Positions 51,331-63,577 of a DNA stretch of 64,000 bases are shown here, piece by piece. The notes under the pieces are model-generated. The model was not told the origin of the DNA and did not search any database. It saw nothing but the letters and a program-made list of their open reading frames with translations. Positions within the stretch are counted from its first letter, which is position 1. Each line of letters opens with the position of its first letter. The stretch is taken from NCBI GenBank assembly GCA_036873135.1, contig JAPTYO010000010.1, positions 25,351,772-25,415,771 on the forward strand, in the 5' to 3' direction. The translations under genes were made by a program, and so were the position numbers. This DNA is from Clarkia xantiana subsp. parviflora. Its lineage: Eukaryota; Streptophyta; Magnoliopsida; Myrtales; Onagraceae.

Positions 51331-51899
51331 ACATCATAAAACATCTGTCAAAGACATACATTATAAAGACACCATCCCAACCACGAACATCAAAAGGCTA
51401 CGCCTAGCCTTAGGAGGAGGTTCAAGAAAAAGGGAAAAAACAACACACTTCATACGCTCATCAAAGGTATGCACTTATATTTCAACCACCTGGATGATAC
51501 TAGGTAGGAGACGTCCTCATTATGAAGACAACCTCCATATCTCATGAAATCAACCATAAAGAAAAGAATCACGACAAGCATTATCGGGACATATAAGAAA
51601 ACGATCCCCACAACGATCACAACTACGATACTAGTAGAGGCTAACTCAAGAGCAGTCTCCAAAAAACTCTCAAGCAAGGATTTGCTATCTTAATCAGAGC
51701 CATGGAAAAAGAAAGGAACCTCGATGAAAAGCGATGATCACACCCATCACCAAAAACAAAGTCTTCAACGCAATGGCTAATCACATAACCCAATAGATAT
51801 GCCAAAGGCACCTTCAAAGTGGTAAAACCTACATGAAGAAAAAACAGATCTGAGACTCGTCCCCTCGACTGGGGGGGCAGAGGATAGAGGAGAGACATC

Positions 51900-52560
51900 A
51901 AGATCCGTGGTCATCCCATCGCCATCCACAGTTTGTTTCTTTTCGTCAAAGCAAAGAGGGTGCCTCCTTAACCACTACCTCCTTATCACGAGAGGGAATT
52001 GGCAAGCGAGCACTTGAAGGAGAGTCCCTCATGGCTCTCTTCTTCCTGACAGTCGAGGGCCCGACCTCAGAATCGGGCTTCTGCGCCTTAGGATTGGGAT
52101 TGACTTAAATTGTCGCCCACCGCAAGAACCCGCTCGTTAACCCGGGGCGAACGCTCTGACTACAAGAAGAAAGCAACATGAGAATAATCATAAGTGTATC
52201 ATAAAGAAAAGAGAATGGAATGAGAACATACTGGAAGCCTTAACAGCCTTCCCTGACTTAGAAGATTTCTTGGCCTTATGAGCAGAGATAGAGGATACCT
52301 TTCTCTTATTCAAATCAACGATGCCTTCGGGATGCTCCGCCGGCACACTACACAATTTTCCATGAAACCAACCTACAAGGGAAAAACGGAAGACGAATGA
52401 AGACAAGAGGATTAATGATATACCAAGCTCATGGGAGGAGAGGTCATGCGAGTCCCCGCCTCATACGATTCCACCACAGACACCCAAGACACATGACAGT
52501 GAGATTTGGTCTGACTGCCTTGGAAAACGATCTTCAAGGTCTCCTTGTCCGAAGAAGAAA
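51900..52560 (-). pseudogene. Element C antisense-gene remnant
   Basis: Minus-strand pieces such as DLNKRKVSSISAHKAKKSSK resemble in position and composition the Lys-rich linker of the antisense gene of element A. No Transposase_28-like or coiled-coil part is recognisable. Weak call based on position and composition. Confidence 0.35.
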
Positions 52561-53749
52561 GGTTCCCAAAAATGAGTCACTCATACGAGCAACCGACGCG
52601 AAGGTCGACCCTCACTCATGGAATGGCGAGATGCGCCTACTACGGGGGCAACCTTAACATCAATCAAGTTACGGAAGCAAAACCACAACCCAGGAGATCT
52701 AACCAAAGGGACAAACACCAGAACATCACGAAGAGGGCGAACTTTTAGCTTCCCTAAAAAAGGAGCAGCGCTCCGACACATCCGAAAGAAGGGTCAACCC
52801 TTAAGACATGCCGATAAGCCCCTTCGCACGCGATAGGGAGAGGGTCAAGAGCTATACACACGCTCAAACGAATGAAGGAAAAAAGTTACACATGTCGAGA
52901 GACAAGGTTAAAGGACAATGCTCGCGCTAGTACGAGGGAGACAGAATGTTGTGTCCCATCGAGTGGCAGAGTTCCCACCCTCGGGTAAAGGAGAGGTCTA
53001 TACTCTCACCCTTGCACTTATGCTCATATTCATGATTTACATCTACAGGTACATCAATGTCATCACTCATGCTTATACTAACAACCCGTCCATACACACA
53101 TACATGTTCATGCTTGCACTCATATGCATACCCACGTACACACTCCCGTGTGTTCAAACATTTAGACGTCCATGCACATGACCGCCATGTATCCATGCAC
53201 ATGGCCGCCATGTATCCATGCATACATTCATGACTACAACCGCAGCATGTCTACACCCACTTCCATACTTGTGTTCCTACTTGCATGTATGCTAGTACAC
53301 ACTTTCATGTTCATGATACATCCATGTTCGCTCAAGGTAACATCCTATAGGCATATTTTCTAGTATCCCATACTTAGAAAAAAAAATTGGACCAAAATCA
53401 AAATTTTTCCCACATAGGCTTACCCCGTCATGAAATTGAAGTATGCACTCACTTAACCATATTCATGTTGCATCCCCACACATGCGTATATTTTCCGAGT
53501 ATAAGCTTGTGATGGTATTGGATTTATTATTTCCATCTCAGACGGACACGTGCTTGGACACGTGTCCGTGCCATTCTGACATTTGCAATTTCTCTATCTT
53601 ATAAGACAGGGGGCAGAGTCAGAGACACACACCCATGGGTAAGTAAGGATTCCGACAAAAGGTAAAATCCCGGCTTCAAATTGCGCGTGTCATACCATCC
53701 TAAAACAGAGTCAATCAAGGGTCAGGCCATTAGTTGACTCGGGGGCATG
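52561..53749. other. Element C 3' region
   Basis: Non-coding. A CA/TG-rich stretch with repeated CATGCA and CATACA words lies at 53060-53330. It ends in the purine tract CTCGGGGGCATG next to the LTR. Confidence 0.55.
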
Positions 53750-54666
53750 TGATGGATATACGCCCAATTTGAACCCGTTGACTTCCGAATCGTTTTATTT
53801 TGATCACCCCGTTAATGATTATAAATCGAAACTTCGACCCAAACACCCCGCCGAAACGCCAACGGTCCGGACGAGGCGAAAATACTCGTCCGGACCGCGA
53901 CGAACTCACCTAGGTGAGGTCGGGTGGCCAAACCCGACCTCCCCTAGGAGAGATCGGGTCAGCCAACCCGATCTCTCCTAGGGGAGATCGGGTCAGCCAA
54001 CCCGATCTCCCCTAGGGAGGGGTTGGGTGACCACACCCAACCCCTACCCTTGGGGGTCGGATTTTCTCCCCACCCCCAAGGGCCCCGGCACCGTTTTCCG
54101 ACTCCCGCACTCAGATTATTTCCGCCAACCCCTCCGTGCTTTAAGGTATTAATTATGTGATCAAGGACTAATTAATTATGTTTAAAGGTTAACGATGTCG
54201 TTAAGCCACCTTAATGACACCGTTGCCTATAAATACAACATTTCCACCATTCATTTAATAATCTTGATTACTTGGGCAATTTAGCTCTGACTTCTCTCTA
54301 GCTTTATCTCTATAAAAGTGACGTTCTGACTTAAGCATCGGAGAGGGTTCATCAAGCACCACCACCCCCCCTCCCTCCGTGCTTGATATTGCCCCTCTTG
54401 CAGGGTGGCAAGGAGAAGAGAGCCAAGGAAGCAGAAGAGCATAGAGCAGAAGGACAAGCCCCAGGGGGTCAGAAATACAAGCCTCAGGGGGTCAGAAGGA
54501 GAGAAGGAAAGGAGGTTAGAAGGAGAGAAGGAAAGGAGGTCAGAAAGAGAGAAGAGAAGGACATATATCAAAACGACTAGCCCTAGGAGCACTGAACCCG
54601 ACATTTCATTAGTGAGAGATAAATTCTAGATTGACGACCCGTTGACCTAGACTTTATAACCTAACA
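53750..54666 (+). repeat. 3' LTR of element C
   Basis: As the 5' LTR, but with an extra hairpin unit (AGATCGGGTCAGCCAACCCG, second copy at about 53984) and a few small insertions near 54360 and 54440. TATA box near 54227. Confidence 0.9.
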
Positions 54667-54671
54667 TGAAC

Positions 54672-55875
54672 CAGATCCACCGTTGATTCTAGGTTTATAA
54701 GCACTAAAAGCGTGTCGTACAAATAGAACGGCAATGCCGTTTATTAGAGGAATTTACAAGTAGACCAAAATTGGTATGAAGACCAGTGCGGAGATTGATG
54801 AAATTATTTTGGTTTAATCCAAATACATATATAATCTAACATATTATAAGAGCTTGAAGGTTCTATCTAGAGGACATGGTTTGAAGAAAAATAAGTGGTG
54901 CACCCCATTTGGCCTGATAACATTTGTTAAAGGTTGGTTAATGGGACACTTTGCAAACTTGTTACATGCTAGAAGAATTTTTCCTGAATATAAACGTTGG
55001 ATTTAACAAATATATTCCTGCATGATATGATGTTCTGAGAACTATAAAGTTCTGAGGACCTTGAAGCAACGTTGCGATAATCAATCTGCATTTGGTATTA
55101 TATGTTGTAACATGTATAATGGAAAGTCTAGACTCATGTTACATAATTTCTCTCAATTGGAAATATCATGCTCGACAAAGATCGACAGATAAATGTTGCG
55201 GATCCGCTACCCGTAGGGTTAATCAGAGAGCTATTTGGTCAATTATCTAAGGGAATGGGATTCAAGCTCGTGAAGAACATTCCTGAGAAGGAAACCCAAC
55301 CTAGTTGTCTGGAGATCCCAAGATCTAGGTTCAAAGGGACAACCTAATCACGTGAGTGAGTGAGATCAATGTGGGGGTCAAACTCCTAAACCCATTCCTA
55401 TGATGTAAACAGTGATAGAGTGGGGATAAGGTTAAGTGAAAACTTTTAGTGATTCATTAGAAATCTCAAAGACACGGTGAAACTCTTGAATTAATTCAGA
55501 GTTGTGATGAATCTGTTGAGATAAGAATCACCTATGCGAGTGAGAAGATGGCCCGCTTTGAAAGGAATTGTTGAGGGCGCAATTCTTAGAAACGCTCGCA
55601 GAACCAGGCGAAATGTCCAGGGTCATAACGGACATTGAGGTGTTAACCGAACAATACTAGGAAGATATTTGTGTGACTTGTATCATCATTTACACCAACA
55701 ACAGTTAGTTCAAGGACATCGCATCTACTAACCAGTCAGTAAAGTCAGTATAAGCTCACAAGGGAAGGTTCAAAGGGCAGACCCCATACCTATCATATGC
55801 AGGTATTAACCGTTGAACTCAAAACTATCGAGTCTAGAGCTTACTAAGGTTTCCAATACCATTCATATGAGGGAT
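54672..55875 (+). other. Element B 3' internal region
   Basis: Continuation of B after element C. The first 230 bases match 43391-43628. No intact domain. It ends GAGGGAT before the 3' LTR. Confidence 0.7.
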
Positions 55876-56466
55876 TGTTGGACAATGCTTTGAATGGGCT
55901 TGGCCCTTTAAGCATTGCAATGTGTTGAATGGCATTATGACGTAGCACGGCTTTAGGTTAGTCCCACACCGGACAAGCTACTAACTTGTTGCTAGTGTAT
56001 ATTGAGGCAAACATCTTAAAGTGGTAACTAATTACGAGATGAAAGGCTCTCTTTACACGCGACTGCGCATGGGGGGTGCAAATCAACGAATCTGAAGCAC
56101 ACCCCGGAAGGCTTGGCTTCTGTGCGTGCCCGCGACGTGCGTACACGATTGTCGGCCTGAAAAGCGTACCTCGCGTGAGCCCGGTTTTGCTAAACGGAAT
56201 TTTTGTTTATTGCCAAAATCGAATTTGGAAACATAAGATTCTGTTAATGTAGTAAACCGAAATTACCTACTTTAATGATGTCCAGATTCATCGAATATAC
56301 ACGTGAATATATGTTATACGCGGTGAATATTTGTTATAACCGAATATATATATTATATACGCGTATAATATTTATTGTCAATATATTTTATACGCACAAA
56401 AAATATATTTCTATATTCGGTTTGAGAAATCCTTGATAAATAGATGGTATTCCTATTCAGAAAAAA

Positions 56467-56999
56467 GGGTTAATAACTAAAAAACTGTCCAAGGTTTACC
56501 CTATGTTAAAATTAGGTGTCTGAAGTTTGAAATGTTAAAATGGACTGTCCCAAGTTACATTTTTGTTGAAATTTGGTGTCTTGGTGTGATTACTTTAGAG
56601 AAGTCAATTCCGACGAAACCGTCTGTCAAATTTGAGCTCTCGTACACACTTCATTCTCGTCATCTTGCCGGGACCGTCACCTAAAAAGTTGGTCACATCC
56701 GGGCAAGTAAATCTCGCTCTATTGTCCTTGAAAAATGGCTCTACACCACTCTTCTAGAAACTTTTTTTTTAATGTTCAATTTTTAGGTAAAATTTGATGA
56801 TTTTGTGCAAAGTAAAGAGTGATGGATTATGAATGGGTTGGTGGGTTGATGAAAATGATGGAATGAAGATGAAAAGACGCACAAAGACACCAAATTTCAA
56901 CAAAAATGAAAATTGGGACAGTCCATTTTAACATTTCAAACTTCAGACACCTAATTTTAACATAGGGTAAACCTTGGACAGTTTTTTAGTTATTAACCC
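56467..56999. mobile_element. Mutator-type MITE in the element B LTR
   Basis: Termini GGGTTAATAACTAAAAAACT and complement, arms over 100 bases. Target duplication CAGAAAAAA at 56458-56466 and 57000-57008. The 5' LTR reads straight through this site (TTCAGATATACACTC). Confidence 0.92.
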
Positions 57000-57540
57000 C
57001 AGAAAAAACACTCTAAATTTTCGAAATTTACTCAGAAATTTTCCTCTCATAGTTCCGAAAAATACTATCTGAAGATCTGGTCTTTACTGCATCAGAAAAT
57101 CCTGTCTGCTACTTCGAAATTTCTGCTCTCGGATTTACTACCATCAACAGCTCTCAGGTTTTATTGTAGTTCTGTGATTCAGTCCAGCTTATTGATTTTT
57201 ATATCTGGATCTCACATTCTCTTTTGAGTTCAGGTACTATTCAGTTCAGTTGAACGAATTGTATGCACGATTCGTGTCAACAACACTGTTGTATCTTGGG
57301 AGGTGATCGTCCCTGTTTAAACCTCGTGCATAACCTGAGAGTGAGGTAGGGCGAAATTGCCTTAAGGGTGATCAGCACGGGCCTCAGTAAAAAATCGTCT
57401 TTCCCATTCGATCCACGGAACTGATAAGTTTTAGGTATGAAATTGAGAGTATAATACTTTTTTTATTCTCATTACTAATAGAACGTGTACATATATACAT
57501 GTATTCTAGCTTACTATAGAAATATTCAATATGGTAGGAA

Positions 57541-60500
57541 TTAATCAATATGGTAGATGCTATATTCCTTAACACTCCCCCACAAGTTGGAGAATAGATG
57601 TTTAATCATGCCCAACTTGTTACATAAATATCTCACCCGAGACCCACTCAACGGTTTTGTAAATAAATCAGCAATTTGTTCTCCGGTCCTCACATGTCCA
57701 GTAGAAATCAGGTTCTCTAGAATCTTCTCCCGGATAAAGTGACAATCCACCTCAATATGCTTGGTTCTTTCATGAAACACTGGATTTGAGGCAATATGAA
57801 GAGAAGCTTGATTATCACACCAGAGCTTAGCTATTTTTACAGGTTTCAAGCCAAACTCATCCAACAAGTGATATATCCATAGAATTTTGCTTGACGAATC
57901 AGCCATAGCCCTATACTCAGACTCAGCACTTGACCGAGATACCACAGTTTGCTTCTTACTTTTCCAAGAGACTAGATTCCCTCCAACAAAGACGCGGTAA
58001 CCCGTAATAGATCTCCTATCAACCTTAGATCTAGCATAGTCCGCATCTGCAAAACCCTCTGTCCTAGTATGTCCATTGTCTTGATATAAGATGCCTAGTC
58101 CCGAAGCTCCCTTCGAGTAACACGGGATTTGCTCCAAAGCTGACCAGTGTTTGATAGTAGGTGCACACATGAATTGACTAAGAGCACTGACTGCATATGC
58201 AATGTTTGGACGAGTGACTGTGAGGTAATTTAATTCTCAACCAACCTCCTATATCTCTCGGGATCTGCAAAGGAATCACCATCTTCTTTCATAAGGTGTA
58301 TATCAGGATCCATTGGAGTGCTGCAAGGTTTGGCTCCGATCTTTCCAGTTTCCGCAAGCAAATCAAGAACATACTTTCTCCGTGACAAGAAAATTCCCTT
58401 CTTACTCATGTTGACTTCTATCCCAAGAAAGTATTTCAGCTGACCCAAATCTTTTGTGTTAAACTTGGTATGCAAGAATGACTTAAGAGACGATATTCCA
58501 GCATAATCATCACATGTAATAATAATGTCATCAACATAAACGACAATAAGAACAATGCCAGATGTTGACCTTCTGTAGAAGACCGAATGATCACACTTGC
58601 TCTTATTCAGCCCGAACTCAAGTACAGCTTCACTAAACTTGCCGAACTATGCACGAGGACTATGCTTCAAGCCATACAGAGTTTTCTTTAAGCGCACACT
58701 TTCCCATACTCCCCCTGAGCAACAAACCTAGGTGGCTGCTCCATATATACTTCTTCATTGAGATCACCATGAAGAAAAGCATTCTTGATATCTAGCTGGT
58801 GTAAGGGCTAATGTCGAGAAGCAGCAATTGATATAAAGAGACGAACTGAAGTAAGTTTTGCCACTGGGAGAAAGTTTCTGAATAATCAACACCATATGTT
58901 TGGGCATATCCTTTTGCAAAAAGTCTCGCTTTCAGTATCTCCACTGACCCATCCGGGTTAACTTTAACATCAAATACGCATTTACACCCCCACAACCGTT
59001 TTTCCTCTAGGTAAGTCCACTAGCTCGCAAGTGTGATTTTCATCTAGCGCGTTAATCTCTTCAAGTATTGCATCACGCCATCCAGGATGACTTAAAGCTA
59101 CCTTGACCGTCTTAGGTACAGAGACAGAGTCAATTGAAGCAATTAAGGAGCTCGACGAGGGTGACATATGATCATAGGAGACATAATTGGCAATAGGATA
59201 AGAAACTTTAGGAAGAGTGCACTTACGTGTACCTTTGCAAAGAGAAACAGGGCGATCATCATCAATATCAGACGAATGATGATCGGTTTGTGAAGGAGTT
59301 GTCTCATCGGATTGAGGATCGGACAATGCGGCAGGTGTACTGGTAGACTTGTCTCATCTGGAGTACTGATAGAGACTGGGTGGAGGTGGTCTTGGTGGAG
59401 GCTGAGGCTGAGGCACACTCGTTGGTGTCTCTGTTCCTGAGACAGTATCAACCTCCTCAACAGGAGGCACGCTAGTTGTTTCAGCGGATACATCGACTTG
59501 CTGCTCAACGGGTGCACTTGTAACCGTGTATACTAACCATTCATTTTCCTCCATTGCAGGTTGAGCAACATGCTGGGACTGGTACCAAAAGGGAAAATTC
59601 TTTGAAAAAGACACATCAGTAGACACCAAGTACCTACTAAGATCTTGAGTGTAACATCGATATCCTTTTAGGTGACGAGAATATCCTAAAAACCCACATT
59701 TCAACGCTTTTGGGTCTAACTTGGTTGTTGGAGGCCGCATGTCTCCAACGTAGCATGTACTGCCAAATATCTGTGGCTCCACTGGGAATAACGGTTTGTT
59801 CAGAAATAGCATGTTGTACGGAGCATCACCACTAAGTACTTGAGATGGCGTGTGATTAATTAGAAAGCATGCTGTAGATACATCATCCGCCCAAAAAGGT
59901 TTCAGAACCTTCATTTGAAATAATAAAGCCTGAGACGTCTAAGTAGGTGTCGGTTCTTTCTTTCAGCAACACCATTCTGAGCAGGGGTGTCAACGCATGA
60001 AGACTAGTGAAACATCTCATTTTGTGTCATGAAGTTATCAAACGTGGACGACATGTACTCCTTGGCGTTATCACTCTTTGACAAACACATAGAGACGTTA
60101 AATTGAGTCGTCATTTCAGCAAAAAACGCACAAAAATTGGTGAACACTTTAGATCGACTTTTCATAAAGTATATCCAAGTCATTCGAGAGAAATCATCCA
60201 CGAACATACAAAGTACCTGAAACCAGGTTTAGCCACAACATGAGAAGGGCCCCGTACATCAGAATGAATAAGTTCAAAAGCAGACTCAACCCGTTTATTG
60301 ATCCTCAAAGGTAAATCAGTGCGATGATGTTTTGCAAACTTGCATGATTCGCAACTTAATTTAGAGACATCATGTAGTTGTGGACACAACTCAGAGAAAG
60401 ATGCCTCAATCAACAATGTTCCTCCAATGGAGAGCCTATACTAGCACAAGCAACAGGACTGGGCACCCATGTATCAAAAATGTAGAGACCATTACAAAGA

Positions 60501-60860
60501 TTTCCTTTTGCAATAGTCCGCTTTGTTACAAAATCCTGAATGAGGCAGTGATCAGGAAAAAATGTAACAGAACAATTGAGTTCTTTAGTGAGTTTACCCA
60601 CGGAAATCAGATTGAATGCAAACTTGGGAAGGTACAGGACAGATGACAATGTAATAGTTGAACTGAGCTTAACAATACCAGATCTCACTATCTCATAAAT
60701 CGATCCATTAGCTATAGTTACAGGAGACGCTGCTTTATGTAGCTGAAGATCATAGAAATTATTAGGATTACCCGTCATATGATCTGTAGCACCGGAGTAC
60801 CCACTTATTCGAAGAGGATACAAGACATAATTTTCTTGACTCAGCAAAGGTAGACACATA
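57541..60860 (-). pseudogene. Element E pol: protease, integrase, RT, RNase H
   Basis: Order from 60860 down: protease signature SGATDHMTG (about 60780); pre-integrase CESCKFAKHHRTDLPLRINK; integrase core FVDDFSRMTWIYFMKSRSK and KSDNAKEYMS; integrase C-terminal FGSTCYVGDMRPPTTKLDPK (59750); RT start FDVKVNPDGSVEILKARLFA (58950); RT end LGQLKYFLGIEVNMSKKGIF (58440); RNase H GFADADYARSKVDRRSITGY and ADLFTKPLSGSRVRYL (57650-58060). Many stops and shifts occur, for example between 58230 and 58170 and at 58640-58790. The YVDD box is still readable near 58525. Domain order is normal for copia. Confidence 0.88.
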
Positions 60861-60864
60861 ATTG

Positions 60865-61490
60865 ATTCCCATCTCTTATCAAATTGCAGCAAACCAAATA
60901 AGACCGCGGCAATCAAGCACACCCTAATAGTCAAACTGGACCGCAACGAATCGCAAATAAATAGGACAGCAATCAAACCAGCCAGCAAATAAACCAGACC
61001 GTAATCAAACCGAACTGTAACTGAACCGTACCGCAACTAAACCGGACCGTAACTGAACCAGATCAAACTGAATCAGACTGCCACTGATCCTGACCGCAAC
61101 CAAACCGGATCGCGACTAATTTAATCACAGTGTGAAGTGAAGAAGAGAGTCTCAGCATAAATACCAAGTTAGGAAGACAACCAGCCAGCGGACGAAGACC
61201 ACTGCGGACGACCACTGGAAGGCCACAGAAAGTCTGGAAATTCTGAGACGACGCGTGAGAACGACCGGTGAGGCGAAACCACCTGATACGCGCCACCACA
61301 CGCTGGCGCGTGAAGCTGGTTGCTGAACGGAATGGCTGCGCGTTTAACACACACGCCTCTCTTCTCGGCGTTGGGGACCCTCGACTAGCCGGAATCACTC
61401 CTCCGGTCCTTTTGGTGGCGGCGGTGAGAACATACGGCACTCCTATAGGTGACCCACGAAACTTTCCCTCACAACTCAAAAAACCTAAAT
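60865..61490 (-). other. Element E leader; gag replaced by CCGAACC-type repeats
   Basis: Between the primer site and the protease there is no gag. At 60940-61120 irregular repeats of AACCGGACCGTAACTGAACC occur. The open frame 61063-61584 shows no gag motif. Confidence 0.65.
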
Positions 61491-62186
61491 CGGCTCTGAT
61501 ACCATGATAAGTTTTAGGTATGAAATTGAGAGTAGAATTCTTTTTTTTATTATCATTACTAATAGAATGTGTATATATATACATGTATTCTAGCTTACTA
61601 TAGAAATATTCTAATATGGTAACTACTACATTAGGAATTAACCAATATGGTAGATGCTAAATTCCTTAACAGGATCGATATTTTCGGTTTTCATACACAT
61701 ACAGATTACTTGTTAATTGTATGTCGATTACCGAATAATAAACATTTGGACGCTAGTCCCACATATTTCATAATTACTGTTTTACCCCTGCTTTCGACTA
61801 AGAAACAAAATTATGATATATATATCATTCATAAGCTATTTGCATCTATTTTCACAGAAACGATCAGTTCGTAAATTAGGGTACTGTAGATAAATGTATG
61901 GATCTTTAATTACAATATGTAAATTTAAAAAATATAATATAGTAAACCAAAAGAAAAAAAAAATATTTATAAATAACAAAAAAATATAATTCAGTTAATT
62001 CATTTATGTTCATGTTTTGGTTTACTTAATTACAATTAAGCATCAAACACTAGTTATACATTACATTTACTCTGTAAGTTTAAATGTTTATGACAATATT
62101 TTGAATGTTTAGGACAATATGTGTTACACTAATTATGTAACACGTGATTATTTTAAAAAAAAATAAACAAATTGTAATTTCTGCAG

Positions 62187-62248
62187 ATTAAAACATACAT
62201 CAAGAAAATAAGGATCAACTATATTTTCTTGCTCAAGCTAGACTCGGG
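62187..62248. repeat. 62-base block, unoccupied form
   Basis: It lies between CTGCAG and GTTCATAC. Unit 2 has CCGCAG joined directly to GTTCATAC. The same block, split by element A, is at 16124-16156 and 28062-28093. It has AG before and GT after, so it is exon-like, but no protein is recognised. Confidence 0.8.
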
Positions 62249-63434
62249 TTCATACATGAAATACTTTTCATTTGTTGTACAGATAAATGTTTAACTTGTA
62301 ATTATAGGAAAAAGGTTGGCGTATCAATCTGCTCGCGACAACTGAAACAAATGTAATTTAGTTTCGTAGAATGTCCCGAAAAATTGTAAAGACCTAAAGA
62401 TCATATGATTTATAACTATGCTTCACTTTAGCACGCATGTTTATATATTGTTTATATATGAATGTAGCAGAATCTATATTTGTCTAATTTGTTCATGTTT
62501 TTCGATTTTCTAAAGCTAAATAAACATTCTGCTACTTTCGTGTTAGGCTATGGATCCTGATTATCCTAAAGTTTTAGATATAATTTGTTAATCTTCATAG
62601 CTATATATATAGCGAGATTTTTACCAAAAAAATATATATATAGCGAGATACACTTTCTAAAAAGTAGACCTAGAGACTATTAATAAAATTGCTAACTATC
62701 GTTGTCGTTGACCGAAACACATTAAAATTGTGTATTCTCTTTTTCTTTTCGTCAAAATCGTTTGTGAGAGTTTAGATAATCGATCCTAAAAATTCGCTCG
62801 TAGATTCTTTTCCTCGGCTAATTATGCGAAAAATTCTGAAGATATGACAGATCAGCTGCAAATTAATGTGAAGGTGAATCATGTATTTAGACTAAACGGG
62901 ACCTGATATTTTAATCAGATCACCGCTAGGAGTACTATAAGTTTGTGAAATGGAAAATCATTAATGAAATGTCAAGAATCCAATCCTAGATTCGTCGAAG
63001 GAAAAGATTTGAGAGGAGTATAAGAGACATGGTTCGACCATGAATCTTTGGGATGCATTGCTGCTATGATTCAAATTTGAAATGGACCGTCATAATTGTC
63101 TTTTGGATGATTATGCATTTACTGGTGCGATAAGAATAAGTATAAAGTAACAAATTTAATACTTTAGATGTCGAATCGCTACAAAAAAAAAAAAAAAAAA
63201 AAATTGATACATCATATCGTAACATCACATACTTCTGACTGCTTTTAGATTTTTAACCCTTTATTTTATTATATTATGTAGCCTTGTCTAAGGCATAGAA
63301 AATTATTATGGTGCAATAAAGTAGAAGAACAAAAATAACCAAGAGAAGAAGAGAGTTTTTTTATAAGTAAAAAGCATTGATTAGTAGTGACGACCCTAAA
63401 CCTATTTCTCGTGTTTAGGAGTTCTCGTGACCAC

Positions 63435-63577
63435 CTAACCTCGACACCTTTGCGATTTGGAACACCCACGTTGGTACTTGTTAACTTTTGGTTTTGTGCG
63501 TTTGCATAGCCATTCTGGAAAACTGCGAGCACTAATAGAAAACATAAGATCAGAGTTTTCTTTAAAGATGCTTCCAT
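63435..63577 (-). pseudogene. Mini-RALF copy 3, frameshifted
   Basis: The signal peptide is kept (MEASLKKTLILCFLLVLAVF, then QNGYANAQ). After QNQK one base is missing relative to copies 1 and 2, so the RALF tail is read in the wrong frame and translation runs on to 63269 (102 residues, no known domain). The nucleotides for the RGCS..CR tail are still there up to the old TAG at 63435-63437. The TATA box at the aligned upstream site is also changed. Most likely a pseudogene. A new longer secreted protein is possible but unsupported. Confidence 0.75.

Larger units (their letters stand above)
45098..54666 (+). mobile_element. Gypsy-type LTR retrotransposon C, non-autonomous, young
   Basis: LTRs 45098-45966 and 53750-54666. 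Target duplication TGAAC at 45093-45097 and 54667-54671; the empty site is at 43386-43390. The LTRs differ by roughly a dozen substitutions by eye plus small indels, so this is the youngest LTR element here. Primer-site region CTTGGCGCCGTCTGTGGGC at 45967. Purine tract TCGGGGGCATG before the 3' LTR. No intact gag or pol; LTRs are shared in type with A and F. Confidence 0.9.
57422..61671 (-). mobile_element. Copia element E, reverse orientation, gag-less
   Basis: Short LTRs at 57422-57574 and 61505-61671 (minus strand: TGTTAAGGAAT to AACTTATCA). Primer site TGGTATCAGAGCCG at 61491-61504 touches the LTR. Purine tract CTTGTGGGGGAG beside the other. Flanks GGAAC and GGATC agree at 4 of 5. It sits inside the 3' LTR of B. 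Confidence 0.9.
39765..61802 (+). mobile_element. Copia element B with four later insertions
   Basis: LTRs start TGTTGGACAATGC at 39765 and 55876. It inserted into an A-run upstream of mini-RALF copy 2; unit 3 shows the unoccupied site as TTATATTAAAAAAATTATG near 63859. Internal remnants of gag, protease, integrase and RT are all broken. Later events are a tandem duplication of the RT region, a hAT element, gypsy element C, a MITE and copia E. The 3' LTR is split and resumes at 61672, ending at about 61802. Confidence 0.85.
55876..61802 (+). repeat. 3' LTR of element B, split by copia E
   Basis: 55876-57421 and 61672 to about 61802. It matches the 5' LTR in order. It also holds the MITE at 56467. 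Confidence 0.8.

Noticed and set aside
51098..51547. Frames of 65-140 residues over the 27-base array
   Set aside because: Open only because the repeat length is a multiple of three.
53060..53330. CATGCA/CATACA-rich tract as a telomere- or satellite-like array
   Set aside because: No fixed period; simple low-complexity DNA at the end of element C.
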